Counted from the stretch's first letter, positions 11,985 through 23,887 are shown. The stretch is DNA of 64,000 nt from Litsea cubeba (GCA_012931725.1 CM022951.1:24149178-24213177); one strand, 5' to 3'. The notes: generated by a model from the letters alone, not told the origin. Program-made: numbers and translations.

Positions 11985-13131
11985 TGTAAGACCCCGACCC
12001 CCAATTTCTCTGTTTAGTATTGTTTTAATCATGGGTTAGCTTTTTAAGTGAGATTTGGGTTGGTTTGACTTTAATTTTGAGTTTGACTAGATTTTTCATA
12101 GCCTCGGAGATTTTGAAGACTGTTGACTTTAGTTTGACCCGGTCTTTGTAAAAATGTATTTTTATGAGAAATTACTCTTGATTTCTAAAAACTCCAAATT
12201 TGGTGTATTTTGACTCATCTCATTAAGTTTAACAACTTTCATGTTTTGATCATTTTGATTTGATGCTCAGAAATCACGTTTTTCGAGAAAAATGGGCAAA
12301 AATGACATTTTCACTAAATCTGTCCATAAATTTCGAAAATTTCAGAATTTGGGGAAAATATACTTTTTGGAAAGTAGAAATTTCGCTGATCGTTTTTGTC
12401 TTCTTCGTCGTTTTCATTCGGGGCCCGCAAATGCCACTTTCAGCCTTGTGAAGATCGGGGCCCACAAACCCATCTTATGAGAAGAACTGCCTTCTTCTCC
12501 TTCATTTCTTTCTCCTGCCCGGTTTGGAGCTAGGGCTCTCTTTCCCTCTCTTCCAACACTTTCTCTCTCATCTGAAACACCAATCTCTTGGAGTTTTCTT
12601 GGAGGATTGATCTCCTAAAGTTCTTCCCCATCTTCCAAGCTTTCCAAAGATGTCTTTTTCAAAGGTTTTGAGCTCGGGCAAGGCTCTCATTCAAGCTTCT
12701 CTTCTTCGTTTGATCTTTTCAAGGTTAGCAATGGCTTTCCAAACTTGAGATCCTTGTTTTCCTCTTCATTGGGAGTGTTTTCATCCCATATACAAGAGCT
12801 TTCCTTGGAGATTTGCAAATATTGATTTTTAGGGTTCTCTTTGGAAAGTTTTGGGGTTTTTGTAGATTGGGAGCTTGAGACCCTAGAGCTTTGTTTGAGG
12901 AGTATTATTTCTCTCATTTAGACTTGAGGCAAGTGAATTTTTCAATTAATATGATGGTTTCCTTTTCTCTTGTTTTATTTCATGGTGTTTCATACTATGT
13001 GCTAATCTTTTTATGATTCATAGATTTATTTTGGGATGAATGGAGTAATGTAATATTTGATTTTCACCTAGACTATTGTTTTCCATTGTATTGGAAGTTT
13101 GGTTGTACTTTGGACACCTTGAAACTTAGCC

Positions 13132-15422
13132 TGATGGACCGCGCTCCTGCTCGGTTCTACCGAGGTCGGCGGACGTGGGAGTCCGTTTGGTTCCGACCCT
13201 TTCGTAACCGGGGGGCAGGGGCGTGCATCAACATTTCTTTTTTTTGTGGGTGTGCCAGATTTTCTATTTTTACTTGGAATTGCAAGTGGTGATCCGGAGA
13301 TCAACCTTCGCAAGTAAAAAGGAAATCAACTTCTTTCAAGTTTTCCATTGCACATATATTTAAGAAAAGAGACATTTTTTTGGTTTGCCGTGAAAGGCGA
13401 TTTTTTTGGCATTTATAGCCGATTTTTGGCGTTTATAGCCGATTTTGGCGTTTATAGCCGATTTACAATCCTTATCAATAATGAAAGACAAGAATTGTGA
13501 TTTTTGTCTCTTTTGAAAAAATACAAACTACAATGAAAAGCAAGAAAAGGAGGATCTAACTTCTCAGGAGATTGTGGGGGACTCGTTTAGATTGACGGTC
13601 GCAAGCCATATGTGGGCTTCGCCATCATCCATGCAGATGAGAACAGAGGATGCTATTGATTCGCTTGGCTTGACTATAACCTCAGGTTTTTAGAGGACAA
13701 AGACCAAAGGAAGGTCCTATGTCCAATAAAAAGCCGAGTAGACGGGCTGAAAAGCCACATCTAAGCCATTGGAGGCAGGAGGAGAAGGCAAGGACCTTTG
13801 GGGGGGTACCCCCCTAAGGGACTTTTGTCACCTTGTTGCGGTGGCCGGTGTAGAACTTCCGCAGAGTTTCCTCTCTTTTTCCTTTCTCTGGATTTCTGTC
13901 TGTGTGCTTGTGCTTTTTTCTCTGATGTTTCTGATGTCTTTTCTTCTTGGAGAGCCCTCCTATTTATAGGCTTTTAGGTAGCCTTTTAGGTGGGTTTATG
14001 GGCTTTTATTGTCATTAAGCCGCATAATGGGAGGAGTTACAAAATTGAATTGTTTATTTTGTAACTCCTTTTTCTTGGCTTCTGATTGGCCGGAGGAGAT
14101 TGAGGGCATTTAATCGCCTTTAATCGCCATGATGGGAGGAGTTTCATGGGTTAAATGCCATGAATCTCTTGACTTGTAACTCCCGAATGCTTGCTTCTGA
14201 TTGGGCCGTCCAAAGAAATGGATTAATGACTGTAATAAAGTTAGTCAATTAATCGCATTAAGTGGTCGCCGAGCAGCTGAAGAGTCGCGGGCCGTGCCAC
14301 GTCTTTTGAGATTCTTCTGTTGATGATCATCGATGGATCTTCATGTAGATCGACATCAGATGACCATGTAATTTCAGGTGTTTGTTGCCAGCAGCGGGTC
14401 GGTGCCATCTGTCCTGTCGATTTCTCGATCGGTCGGGTGGAAAGCACACTTTTTTTGGTTGACCGGGTGGCGATCAATACTGTCTTCGATACTCTTGATG
14501 ATTTACCCGTGTTTTGGACGGATGTCAGAGGACTTGGGGTCTCAAAAGCATGAATTTTGGAAAGTACCAGAGGCTGGGCCCTTCGAATCGCGAAAAAACG
14601 GCGAAAACCGGGGTTTCCGGGGCTTTCCCGGCGACCCCGGGGTCCAAGGTCGCCGGCGACCCTAGCCCAGGGTCGCAGGGGGCTGCGACCCTGGGGGGGT
14701 TTTCCCCCTTTCGTGTCCCGTTTTGCATCCGTTTTTGCTTTTTTTCGATTCTTTTTTCTTCTGTACTTTTCCTTGACATTTTGACCATTTATTGGCCTGA
14801 TTTCTTTGTAGGGAACCTGATGAGAATCCTTGCATTTTATTTTGCAAAGTTTCCAATTTCCTGAGAAAGCCGAAGACTTTGTCGCGCAGAGCTGCCGATT
14901 TTCCATCAGAAGCTGAAACTGGGCCAAACGATGTCGGAATGACCTGAAATTTGGTGTGAAGCCTCCTGAGCAATAAATAAGACCAACCATAGGCTTTTGT
15001 TTGAGTTTTGAAGCCGTTTGGGGTCCTATCACCTGTGGACTTGCTTTTTGTCGCGATGAAGATGTTGCGGTTTGATGTGCGGTCAACCGATGTCCGATTG
15101 ACTTGAAATTTGACAGGGAACCTATTAGAGTCATTTTAAGATGATCCATAGGCTCTGTCTTGGAAACCATGGTCCCGGAGAGCTTTTGTCGCCGAGAGCT
15201 CCTTTTCGGCTGTCGAAGAAGCGAAGTTAGGCCAAATGATTTTGAAATGGCCCGAAACTTCTTGTGTACTCCTCTTTTGGCTGTCTGGAAGAATCTTGCA
15301 GTTTTTGTTTGATATTGACAAGATTTGATTTTTGGAAGCAGCATTGCCTATTTATGGCAGGTTGCGACTTCATGTAGCTCTTTGGATCTTGAAAAGGCAA
15401 AGTGACATTTTTGGTGTCAACA
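13132..15422 (-). repeat. Tat-family solo LTR (2291 bp) nested in the 11985 LTR
   Basis: Nearly the same sequence and strand as the LTR at 52573-55182. It runs TGATGGACC ... GTGTCAACA and has a perfect TAGCC duplication (13127-13131 and 15423-15427), proving an independent insertion followed by LTR-LTR recombination. The minus-strand TATA box is at 13961-13968. It carries three of the roughly 150-bp U3 repeat units where the other copy has five, plus the GGC(A/G)TTTATAGCC array near 13408-13465 and a GC-rich hairpin block near 14650-14695. The 367-codon open frame at 14241-15344 (minus) is LTR sequence, not a recognisable protein. Confidence 0.93.
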
Positions 15423-15658
15423 TAGCCTTCTTTGTATTAAGTGTGTGTTCAAAGGCAAGGAAGAAAACTTTGATTTCAAAGTATTGTGTTTGATTTATTG
15501 GAAGGATTATGAATGGTGATTTGATGAGTTGAAGAGGTCAAGAAAGGGCCCAATTGATGTTGGAAAATTGTATGAAAGAAAAGGAATGAAAAAGAATAAA
15601 AAAGGATGGAAAAATGAGAAAAAAATGCCCAACGAGCCGGACTGGACAGAGCCTAGTC

Positions 15659-15759
15659 CGCTCGAGCGACCCAGTGGGCCGCTTGAGCGGACCAGGTTCT
15701 GCCTGGCTCGCTCGACCGACCCACTGGGTAGCTCGAGCGGACCTTGGGTCGCTCGAGCG
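15659..15759 (+). repeat. Palindrome cluster in the 11985 LTR
   Basis: CGCTCGAGCG and one-base variants start at 15659, 15680, 15709, 15730 and 15750 (spacings 21, 29, 21, 20 bp). The position within the LTR, about 1.38 kb from its start once the nested LTR is discounted, matches that of the cluster in the Gypsy-1 LTR. Confidence 0.85.
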
Positions 15760-16485
15760 AGCCCAGCACAGCCTGGGGGCCTGGTTCAGGTTGATTTTTG
15801 GGTCCGTTTAAAGTCAGATTTTGGGCCTATTTTCGAGGCTTCTTTGGGCCTGTTCAAGGTCAGTTTTTGGGCTGTTTCAACACCTGATATTGGGCTGTTT
15901 CAAGGACTGTTTGGGCCATGTTTAAAGGGCTGTTTTGGGCTAAATGGGCGGACTGTTTTGGGCTTGGCTTAAGGCCAGATTTGGGCTTGATTTAAAGAGT
16001 TTGGGATTACTTGTGATGCTTAGAAAATTGTGAAATGGGAATGAGAACAATGAGAGAATGAGCATATGTGAAATTATCCGGGAATCTTTCAAGTCTCAAT
16101 GCGCACTTTATCATTTAAATGTTGTGGATTTTCATTGGCATCAAACATATTCTCTTATTGATCAATGTTTAAAGGTTAAATGTGCATTGAGATGGTTCCT
16201 TGGCAAGTCATTAAGTCATTCTACACTATTCCATTCCATTTCAAGTCAGAGAATGTATTTGTATTCTTCGGTAAACTAATTCGAATAGCATCAGTGATTT
16301 GTTATAAAATCAGGCGGTTTTCCATGTTCGAAAGGATTGATCGCATGATTTTATACGAACTACTTTGATGTGTATTTGAGTAGTTTACCCTGGAAATTCG
16401 TATGTTTTCTCCGAATTGAATTGGAAGGAAATTTGAGTGGTTCGCCACATTCGGAAATACATCGATAAGACTATTGTTTTGAAAA

Positions 16486-16635
16486 GACTATTATTTTGAA
16501 AATAAAACCTCGAGGCAAGACGGGGCCAGAGCTTTGTAGTGCGAGCCCATGAGCCAAAGAGACTATTATTTCAAAAATAAAACCTCGAGGCAAGATGGGG
16601 CCAGAGCTTTGTAGTGTGAGCCCATGAGCCAAAAG
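16486..16635 (+). repeat. 75-bp tandem duplication
   Basis: Two head-to-tail 75-bp copies (16486-16560, 16561-16635) differ at about four positions. Each holds an AAAACCTCGAGGCAAG block. Traces of further units flank them. They lie inside the 11985-17829 LTR. Confidence 0.9.
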
Positions 16636-17829
16636 GATTATTATGGTTTGATTTGTATCGGTTCGAGTTTTGAAAACTAAAGTCACCACTAGGCTTAGGT
16701 CACCTTGTCGGGCTGATCACCCGGCTTGGGATCTTTAATTTTTCTGCCAGCTACAGTTTGGATTCTGTCTGTACCGACCATGGCAACGGTTTTTATCTGC
16801 CGGTCCCACGTGTAGTGGCTACGGTTTTGATTCTGTTTCCGGTCCCACGTGTAGTGGCTACGGTTCTATCTGCTTTTGTTACTTTGGTAATAAGAGAATA
16901 TAGCTATGTGTGGTTGCCAATGTTTTATCTGTCTATTAATTTGTTTTATGATTCTCGTTTGTTAATACTCAGTATATTCTTTGAATTTGTTAATGTTTAT
17001 GAAATCGATCTTTTATCGTATTGTCTCTATTATTCAGGAGTTTAAATGTATTTCCAATTATGAAATGTTTTATATAGGCTGTTATCTCTTCGATATATTT
17101 ATACTTCAGAGACTGTTCATTTATTTGCTTTGATATTTATGTTCGGTCTTTCGATCGTTTTATCATGATTTATTGCTATTATTGCTTAGACTCTTTAAAT
17201 GGATTTACAATGATTCCATAAGGATTTATAAATGTTCATTTTACATATTACTTGTTTATTTGCTTGCCAGACCGTCGTGTCTGACCCTGTTTGTTTGGTG
17301 CCAGTTTCCACTCATTCTGTTTTTAGATGTTTGATCGAAGGAGGCGGTGGAGCCGCCGGTCTGACGCGAGAGGCTGCCCGTTGATATCATCTAGATGTCA
17401 AGTTTGGCACCGGAGTTCATATCTAAATATTGGGGGTAGTATTTCTGTTTAGTTGGATATTTTTGTACGGCTTTGTTAGCCTTTTCCTTTGGGTTTGTAA
17501 TTAAGACACTTGTTAATTGTAATTTGAATATGTGGAAAATAAATAGTCCTATTGCTACCAGCTCAGTGTTCTTTGAATTATGATTTGTGACAGTCGGCTT
17601 ATATGATGGCTTTATGATATTGGTCGAGTGCGACACGGAATCCAATGGCCACGGACTCCGGGTCGTAACACCATGATTAGCTTCCGCAAAAATATACTCT
17701 GATCATGATGGAATTTTATTATCCTCATTCACGCGGATCTTGGGGAAATATAACAAAAGTTTCAAATTAATTCCAAAATTTCTCATTCCGAGATCGGATC
17801 ACTGCAGGGCCCGGTTTCGGGGTGTGACA

Positions 17830-18201
17830 CCTCGAAGCACATAAGCTGCTAGTCGAACCCGTTCCTTTCCCGTGCACTTGAAGACATCGAATATCTTCTC
17901 TATCTGTACAGCCCACTCATCAGCATCAAGCGGATCCTCATTCCTAAAAAATTCTGGCGATTCCTCTTCTTAAATTTATCAAACACATCATTAGGGTCTA
18001 CTACCCTTGCTGGCATAATAACCGTGTAGCCAGAACTGGTCTCTGTAATACAGCCATCATCTGAGTCTGTGCTTATTGAGAAGCCACAAAGGCTTGCATC
18101 AGCTTGTTGAATCTACCTTCCATAGAATCACTGTCAGTAGCATTAGCATTGCTACTTTCCGGGTTACCAGTACTGTTAGAACGCATATTTCTGCTAGCCA
18201 T
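17830..18201 (-). pseudogene. gag: Gypsy-2 gag, N-terminal part
   Basis: The minus-strand ATG at 18201 opens MASRNMRSNS. A serine/asparagine-rich segment, a stop after FVASQ and a frameshift follow, then ENP-type gag motifs (EDPLDADEW, then IFDVFKCTGKERVRLAAYVLR), up to the insertion point at 17830. The remainder of the gag domain resumes at 11984. Defective. Confidence 0.8.
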
Positions 18202-18345
18202 CTTGAAACATAAGAAACGTTAGTCCTATGGGACTCGATCTAGCAAACAAACTATACAATCTACAAAAGCTAAGATACCCAAAATAAGAATCCAATCCTC
18301 ACACGTCTTAGTTTCTACTTATTTTTAAATCTAGAAACCAGTAAT

Positions 18346-18356
18346 GCTCTGATACC
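18346..18356 (-). other. Gypsy-2 primer binding site (tRNA-Met)
   Basis: GGTATCAGAGC on the minus strand, three bases inside the LTR end. It fixes the element's orientation and identifies 18360-21175 as its 5' LTR. Confidence 0.88.
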
Positions 18357-18359
18357 GTT

Positions 18360-21175
18360 TGTCACGTCCCCAAAATTTAAACCGGGGTTATACGTGAGAT
18401 TAGGGGTTAATTAAAACTTTTTCCAACATAAGTCAAATTAACTTAGCCCCAATCGTGTCCCAACTGGATCAAAGACCGCTGTGAGGTATAAACATTTCCT
18501 CAATTATAAACAATCTTAGCAGAAACTTTATAAATACAAATGGTATCTTAAAGAAGTATAGTTTAAGAGCACTAACTGAATATCATAACTAAAGTTCAGA
18601 GTTTAAACATATAAAGTATTAATTACAACTTTAGGCCACATGAAAACCTGGGCCTAATCAAAAGATAACAAAAGTACAAAATGAATCTATCAAGATAAAC
18701 ATGAAGGCTCTCAAGTACGGGGTCAGTACGGCTATACAATGCCATCCGTACTATAGTCTATGAAGTCATCAGGCTGATTCGCCTGTACTTCTTCCGTCGT
18801 CTCCTCCCGGGATAGAAGGGCTCGGTACCTATGCACCAAGAGTAGCATCGTCAACACGGCGGTTGGCAAGGCAACGTATATATAAATGATAACGAGATAT
18901 GCATATCAAATTAGAGTAGACAAGAGACAAGATCAATAGAAACATATGCATTTCAGATATAAGAAGTGCATAGTACACGAATCATAAACAATATAACAAG
19001 ATAGGCAGTCCACATATGCTAATTACCACGGGATAGTGCCATTGCCCTCCCATACTCACATCGAGTTATGGTGGAGATATCAAGTGGCATGGATAAAAAC
19101 CAGCAAACAAGTGGCACAGGATAAATCCCGGCAAATCAAGTGGCAGAGGATAATTCCCGGCTAAATAAGCAAGTGGCACGGTAATGACCCAGCAAATAAA
19201 TGAAAAACCATCAAGTAACAAGTCGCACTGTACAGACATTCATCAAGGTCCTAATACAGGTGGTGCCCCATCTGTGTTGGGCGATACACAACTGAGTAGT
19301 GCCTGACACAAGATTCCTAGACAATTAATAGGGATGGACTAGGCTTTCTTGCATGAACAAGATTCATTAACAATTAAGGGACTACCTTCCATTATCAAAT
19401 CAAGGGTCAAGACAATACAAGCAAGCTTCTTCAATATCAATACCGTCAATTTATCAATACCATAAGTAGCCCTCATCAAACTTTTACAATCAAAGCCGCC
19501 TAATCTCAACACTTCCATTAATCAATATACAAGATAAACAAGACATCAAGGGAATCCTAGGTCATCATCTAGGTTCATCATGTGATTCCCAAACCAAAGC
19601 AAGTAAAGCAATCTATGGAACATGAGCATTTCATGTAAGAAGTACCAAACGGTACTAGTCCGAATCAAGAGTAATAGACAATCCAATCCTAGGTACAATG
19701 TTATTACCATGATCTCGTACAACTCTATTCAGTCAACAAAAGGAATAAGGTCCGCGATACCCGAACAAACAATCTTCGTACATAGATATAAAAGAGGGTA
19801 TCCCGTTGTCCCGTACCGTTCAAGATTGATGTAAGTTGAAAACCCGAGAAAATAGGAATAACCATGAGAATATGTCTGCCCAAAACATCCCTCGTATCAA
19901 GTCAAATGAATCCAAAAAGGTAGCCAAGGTTCCATGCAAGTCCAATAGAAAAAGAGGTCAAAAGGACCCTTCAAAAGGTTCCCAGCAGTTGTCCCGGTCG
20001 ACCTAGTCCAGCCCGGGTCGACCTGTATTAATGTGCAGAAATTATGAACAGTAAAATGGTTAGGTGCTGTCCGCACCTGACCCTGTGTCTTCTGTCGACC
20101 GAGGCCCTTGGCCGGTCCACCGAGTACACACAGTTACAAAACATCAATTCTGTAACTGATGTGTATTTGGTCCCTTTCCATTCCCATAATTTTTGAAATT
20201 GTTTCACAACCATTCAAGGATAAAAACCACATCGTTTCAGGTCCTATAATCCTATCAATCTATCCATTTCATTTCCAATCCAATTCATTAGAAAATTAAC
20301 CCAAATTATAATGTTTTCAATCCAAGTTTATCAAGATTAGAACATTGGGTTATCTAGACATATTCAATTATCATTTCAAGAAAGAAACAACATATCAAAG
20401 CATAAACATATAGATTAACTTGCCTTAATGATGAGCTAAACCAAATTAGGAGAAATTTGAGGAAATCTCTCTTTAAGCTCAAAAATGGAGAAAGAAGCTT
20501 CTCAACCCAAAATCGATCTACAAGATGAATGCAATGTGTGGTAGTGAGTCTCCCTAATCCATTTCTAACTAAAAGGAAGAAGATTAGCTATGTTTAAAAG
20601 CTTTGGAAGCCTACCTTTTAATGGTTTGTGGGTGGAAATTCTTGAAAATGGAATAGTGGTGTTCCTTGAGTCTAGAGGAAGAAGATGAGAAGTTTCACCC
20701 GCGAAGATGGAGCTCCGGCGATCGACAACGGCAAGGAGGCAGTGAAGAGAGGAAGAGAATGAATAGTAGTGAAGTAGAGAGATAGAGATGAGTCAAGGGA
20801 TGAGTCAAACGGATGATGAGGCTTTATATTAGGATAAGTATGGAAAATATGGGTTTAGTCCTTGGTTAGCTTAAGTGATTATTTGGGCCTCTTCCTCGCG
20901 TCAAATCAAAACGCGATAGAAGACTAAAGTTCATGAAATGACGAAACCTATCCGATGCACCCAAACTCACAAAAACTCATAATCTTGATTAAACCCCTGA
21001 AAACTTCTCAAAATTGCAAACCACCCCCTACTGTACCCAAACGCACTCCGAATCACGTGAGATTTCACCCACACGATTCATACGTCAAATCCAACTCGCT
21101 AAGACTCTAAACACACTTACTCACTAATCAATCAATTAATTATAATTAATATAGGCTAAGGGTCGGGATGTTACA
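18360..21175 (-). repeat. Gypsy-2 5' LTR, 2816 bp
   Basis: In minus orientation it runs TGTAACATCCCGACCC ... GGGGACGTGACA. A TATA-like AATATAAA (minus, 20823-20830) lies about 350 bp from the LTR start. A degenerate tandem array of CAAGTGGCA units lies at about 19080-19200, and paired GGTCGACC palindromes at 19996-20122. No coding sequence is recognisable. Confidence 0.9.
19996..20122 (-). repeat. Paired GGTCGACC palindromes in the Gypsy-2 LTR
   Basis: Exact GGTCGACC starts at 19996 and 20016. A second pair, TGTCGACC at 20093 and GGTCCACC at 20114, follows. Spacings are 20 and 21 bp. The second pair includes GTCGACCGAG, the same motif as in the copia LTRs at 42436 and 48995. Confidence 0.88.
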
Positions 21176-21744
21176 CTTTGGGCCCTTATGATCTTCTGAA
21201 CTCTGTAATCTGATGGAGGGTTGTTGGCCATATACTTGTGCTTTGTATCCGTAAGGGCTGCCTACACAGTTGGGTTGGTTTAACTTCATGGGTTCCTTGG
21301 TTGAGTTAGTCCTCTTTTTGAACTCTATAATCTAATTAGCTTCTGATCTTTGTTATTAACCTGTATGTTTCTACAAAAAAAAAAAGTAAATTTATGTGGT
21401 TTAGTACCACTTGCAAATGGAGAAAGGTGGCTTCATTTGTTTCAATCTTCTCTTTGTTGCTCTAATGACCTTTTGTTTCAATCTTCTCATTGTTGCTCTA
21501 TGCCACATGTCAAATGACATTAATGGATTTCACTGGGGCAACATTCCCTTGCTTTTATTCATGTTCATTCTGTTATATTGTTCTGGAATTTCTATCTATT
21601 GACTCATTCAAATCAAGGAACTGATTGTTTGAGGATTTCTGTCAGGTAGATATATAAATTGTCCAAATGGTGTTCCCTAGCAAGATTCATAGAGCTTCAA
21701 GTAAAAGCTTGCTGAGATTTGTTTAAAGGCCAAAACCGATCGAT
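21176..21744. other. Unassigned flank between Gypsy-2 and the CACTA element
   Basis: AT-rich sequence with an A-run near 21375 and a short direct repeat around TTTCAATCTTCTC (21440 and 21478). No coding or repeat family recognised. It is probably the DNA into which Gypsy-2 and the CACTA element inserted. Confidence 0.5.
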
Positions 21745-21840
21745 CACTACTAGAAAAAAGAGTTTTGGCGGAGTACAAATGCGGGCGGCCGCTTGTGGCG
21801 GTCGCAAAAGGCTCATTAGCGACCGCCATAGAAGCCCTTT
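21745..21840 (+). repeat. CACTA left TIR and subterminal repeats
   Basis: CACTACTAGAAAAA is followed by repeated GGCGGTCGC / GCGACCGCC motifs in both orientations up to 21830, where transposase is expected to bind. Confidence 0.88.
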
Positions 21841-22030
21841 TACCATCCCCCTCCCGAAACCCACTTTATCTTCCGTTTTCCCTTCCCCCATTTTTTTCCC
21901 TGCTCCCGCCCTGCTCCCGCGCCCTTTTAACACCTCCCTCTCCCTCTCCCTCTCCTTGTCCCTCTCTCTCGCTCCTCTCTCTCTGCACTGTGCCCTCCCG
22001 CACGCCGAGGACGACTACGCCTCCGAGACC

Positions 22031-22290
22031 CAGTGGGCCATAATGATTGTTGAGGATTTAGATTTCTTGATTTGCAGAGGGCTAATCGAAGGATGGAAGA
22101 TCCAAACTCTTAAGATTAGAGAAGACGGAATCAAAAGGCAATTTCCTTTGGATCCCTAATCGGTGGGCCAAATTGATTGCAGAGGATTTGGGTTTCCTGA
22201 TTTGCAGAGGGTTGATCGAAGGATGGAGGATCCAAACTCTTGGTCTTTGAGAGGAAGAGAAGACCGTCGTCGCCGCTTTGATTGCGGGAG
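22031..22290 (+). repeat. 130-bp imperfect tandem duplication in the CACTA interior
   Basis: The stretch starting GTGGGCC near 22033 repeats with a 130-bp offset from 22163 (both include GATTTGCAGAGGG and GATCCAAACTCTT). Before it lies a C/T-rich, GC-rich leader-like region (21840-22020) that could be the 5' part of a captured gene, but I cannot name one. Confidence 0.75.
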
Positions 22291-23359
22291 AAGGAAGTGT
22301 GGCTGGGTGGACCGCAGCCATTCCGTCGCCGTCCATCGGCTACCACCAAAGCAGAGACATCTCTATTTGCAGCAGGTCGACTAAAGAAGAAGGAAATACC
22401 AAGGGAGTGAGTTTTCCTGTGCTGGTGGTTTATCATATCTTCTAAGAGAAGAAAATATGATTTTTCTAGAGCTTCTGGTATTCTCCATTCAGTAATGCTT
22501 CTCTCAGCCTCAGGACCATGAGAATTGAGATAGCTTGCTATTATATTTCGATATACTTTTGTGAATGCAATTATTGATTAATATTCTTGTAAAGTGATCT
22601 CTAGGTTAAAACGTAGTGTATTCTGCTGGGCACATATCTTCAGTAGTGAATCAATCCAGTTTTCATGAAGTGAAAGATGGGTTATCACTACCAGTTGAAG
22701 GAGGAATCTTTTGGTGGCCCATGTAGATCTCCACCTTTAATCTGTTACTCTGACCTCATATAGAAGCTCATCTTTGGAAATTGTAAGGATTCAGTAGAAA
22801 TTAGGCAAAGAGGTTATAATATTTAGATTCATTGTGTGAAGGGAATACAAGTACAACCCTTTTAGATCTGCTTTTGTTACTTCATTCTCAGCCCCATTTG
22901 TAGAAGCCCATTCAACGTAGGCTATTTTATTTTATTTTTTTTATGAACAAAGAGAAAACATATGAGCAATGAGATCAAACCTGCAGCATGTGAACCTGAT
23001 GGTTGTGGGCCTGTGACAATGAGTATCTTCAAATTTAGTCAAATTAGAAACCCTTTGGATTTCAATGCAATATTTGCAAGTGGGACCCAAATTTGCTTGA
23101 AAGTTCTTGGCTAATGGACAAGATGGGTTTTAAATGGATTAATTGAGTTTTACTCGGAACTAAAGGTGGTGTTATATCAAGAAAATCATGAAATTTTAAT
23201 TCTCTACTTAGTTGGTGGGTATTCTTATTCTTCATTGTATTCTACCAAAGCTCCTGAATTTCTATGCACAATGACAAGGAAATATAAATTTCAGGAAAGC
23301 CAATGAACACAGTATCTTGTAATTTTACAATTCATTTGAAATGTGAAAATCCACATCAT
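22291..23359. other. CACTA interior, unassigned
   Basis: AT-rich, intron-like sequence without a recognisable gene or repeat family. Possible splice-like sites occur but have no coding context. Confidence 0.4.
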
Positions 23360-23578
23360 CTATCTGAAGGGATTGGCAGGACTTTGAATGCTTTGGGCAT
23401 TCAAGCCTCTAACCTCTTTACAGACTCGATCAAGCATACCTAGGAAGTCCCTCACTATGACAAAAATTCGTAGTGGGTTTGCTTCATCTTTGCTCACATG
23501 GCCATGAAAATATTCTGTAATTTCTCTAACATGCAATAACACTCTATCTTCATCTTCACATTTTTTGAAGAGGCAGAA
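23360..23578 (-). pseudogene. Captured formin fragment (C-terminal FH2 segment)
   Basis: The minus strand encodes EDRVLLHVREITEYFHG, a DEANPLRIFVIVRDFLGML stretch and DRVCKEVRGLN, ending ANPFR at a stop. This is the highly conserved end of the plant formin FH2 domain, whose intact proteins nucleate actin filaments. Only about 70 codons of this exon survive; nothing upstream in the CACTA element looks like the rest of FH2 or FH1. The likeliest origin is gene-fragment capture by the transposon. It runs opposite to the myosin fragment, so it was a separate capture. It is too short to function. Confidence 0.8.
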
Positions 23579-23764
23579 TTCATATGTTTCAAAGTCTATC
23601 CTTGGATCAATCTATGATATGTTGAATTCATTTAAATTGAAAGACTCGTCATCAGAGGGTGAGGATTTATTCATTTCATTATTACACCATGTGTGCCTTC
23701 TCCTGTAGTCTTCTTACTGTACATGAATAATTAATATCATGCAGTCTTCTTACTGTAATTTCTC

Positions 23765-23887
23765 CTGTAGGTTGAAAATGAATTGTCCGAGAAGATTGAG
23801 AGACTTGTTAGATGTGAGGCCTCTATTTATCAGAAGTTGTTGACGAAGAGGGTGGAGGATAATCTTGGACCACATGTTGTGATCTGA
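23765..23887 (+). pseudogene. Exon-like fragment of unknown gene
   Basis: After a plausible 3' splice site (CTCCTGTAG at 23762-23770) the plus strand encodes about 38 residues, including EKIERLVRCEASIYQKLL and NLGPHVVI, ending in TGA. The protein-like composition and splice context suggest a captured terminal exon. I do not recognise the family. Confidence 0.35.

Larger units (their letters stand above)
11985..17829 (+). repeat. Solo LTR of a Gypsy-1-related family inside Gypsy-2 gag
   Basis: Starts TGTAAGACCCCGACCC and ends CGGGGTGTGACA with no internal coding region. Without the nested Tat LTR and its duplication it is about 3.55 kb. Blocks near 12370, 16690-16860 and 17265-17395 align in the same order and orientation with the Gypsy-1 LTR. 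The flanks CTTTG (11980-11984) and CCTCG (17830-17834) agree at three of five bases; the two differences are C/T transitions, fitting an aged duplication. A fragment of the same family in reverse orientation lies at 52028-52572. Confidence 0.82.
11310..21175 (-). mobile_element. Gypsy-2: Ty3/gypsy element, minus strand, gag and 5' LTR in view
   Basis: In minus orientation this element has a 5' LTR (21175 to 18360), a tRNA-Met primer site, and a gag that begins at 18201, is cut at 17830 by a solo LTR, resumes at 11984 and runs to 11310, where Gypsy-1 has inserted. Its pol and 3' LTR must lie left of the window. The gag resembles that of Tekay/Del chromoviruses. It is the oldest layer of this nest because two other elements sit in it. 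The base right of its LTR starts CTTTG (21176-21180), one arm of a possible duplication whose partner is out of view. Confidence 0.88.

Noticed and set aside
14241..15344. 367-codon open frame on the minus strand, partly shared with 54007-54636
   Set aside because: It lies wholly in Tat LTR U3 with repeated segments and no recognisable domain. Sharing between the two places only reflects the shared LTR.
21719..22159. GC-rich open frames near the left CACTA end
   Set aside because: The frame starts before the TIR and crosses it. The sequence is S/P/L-rich leader-like DNA and subterminal repeat, with no domain.
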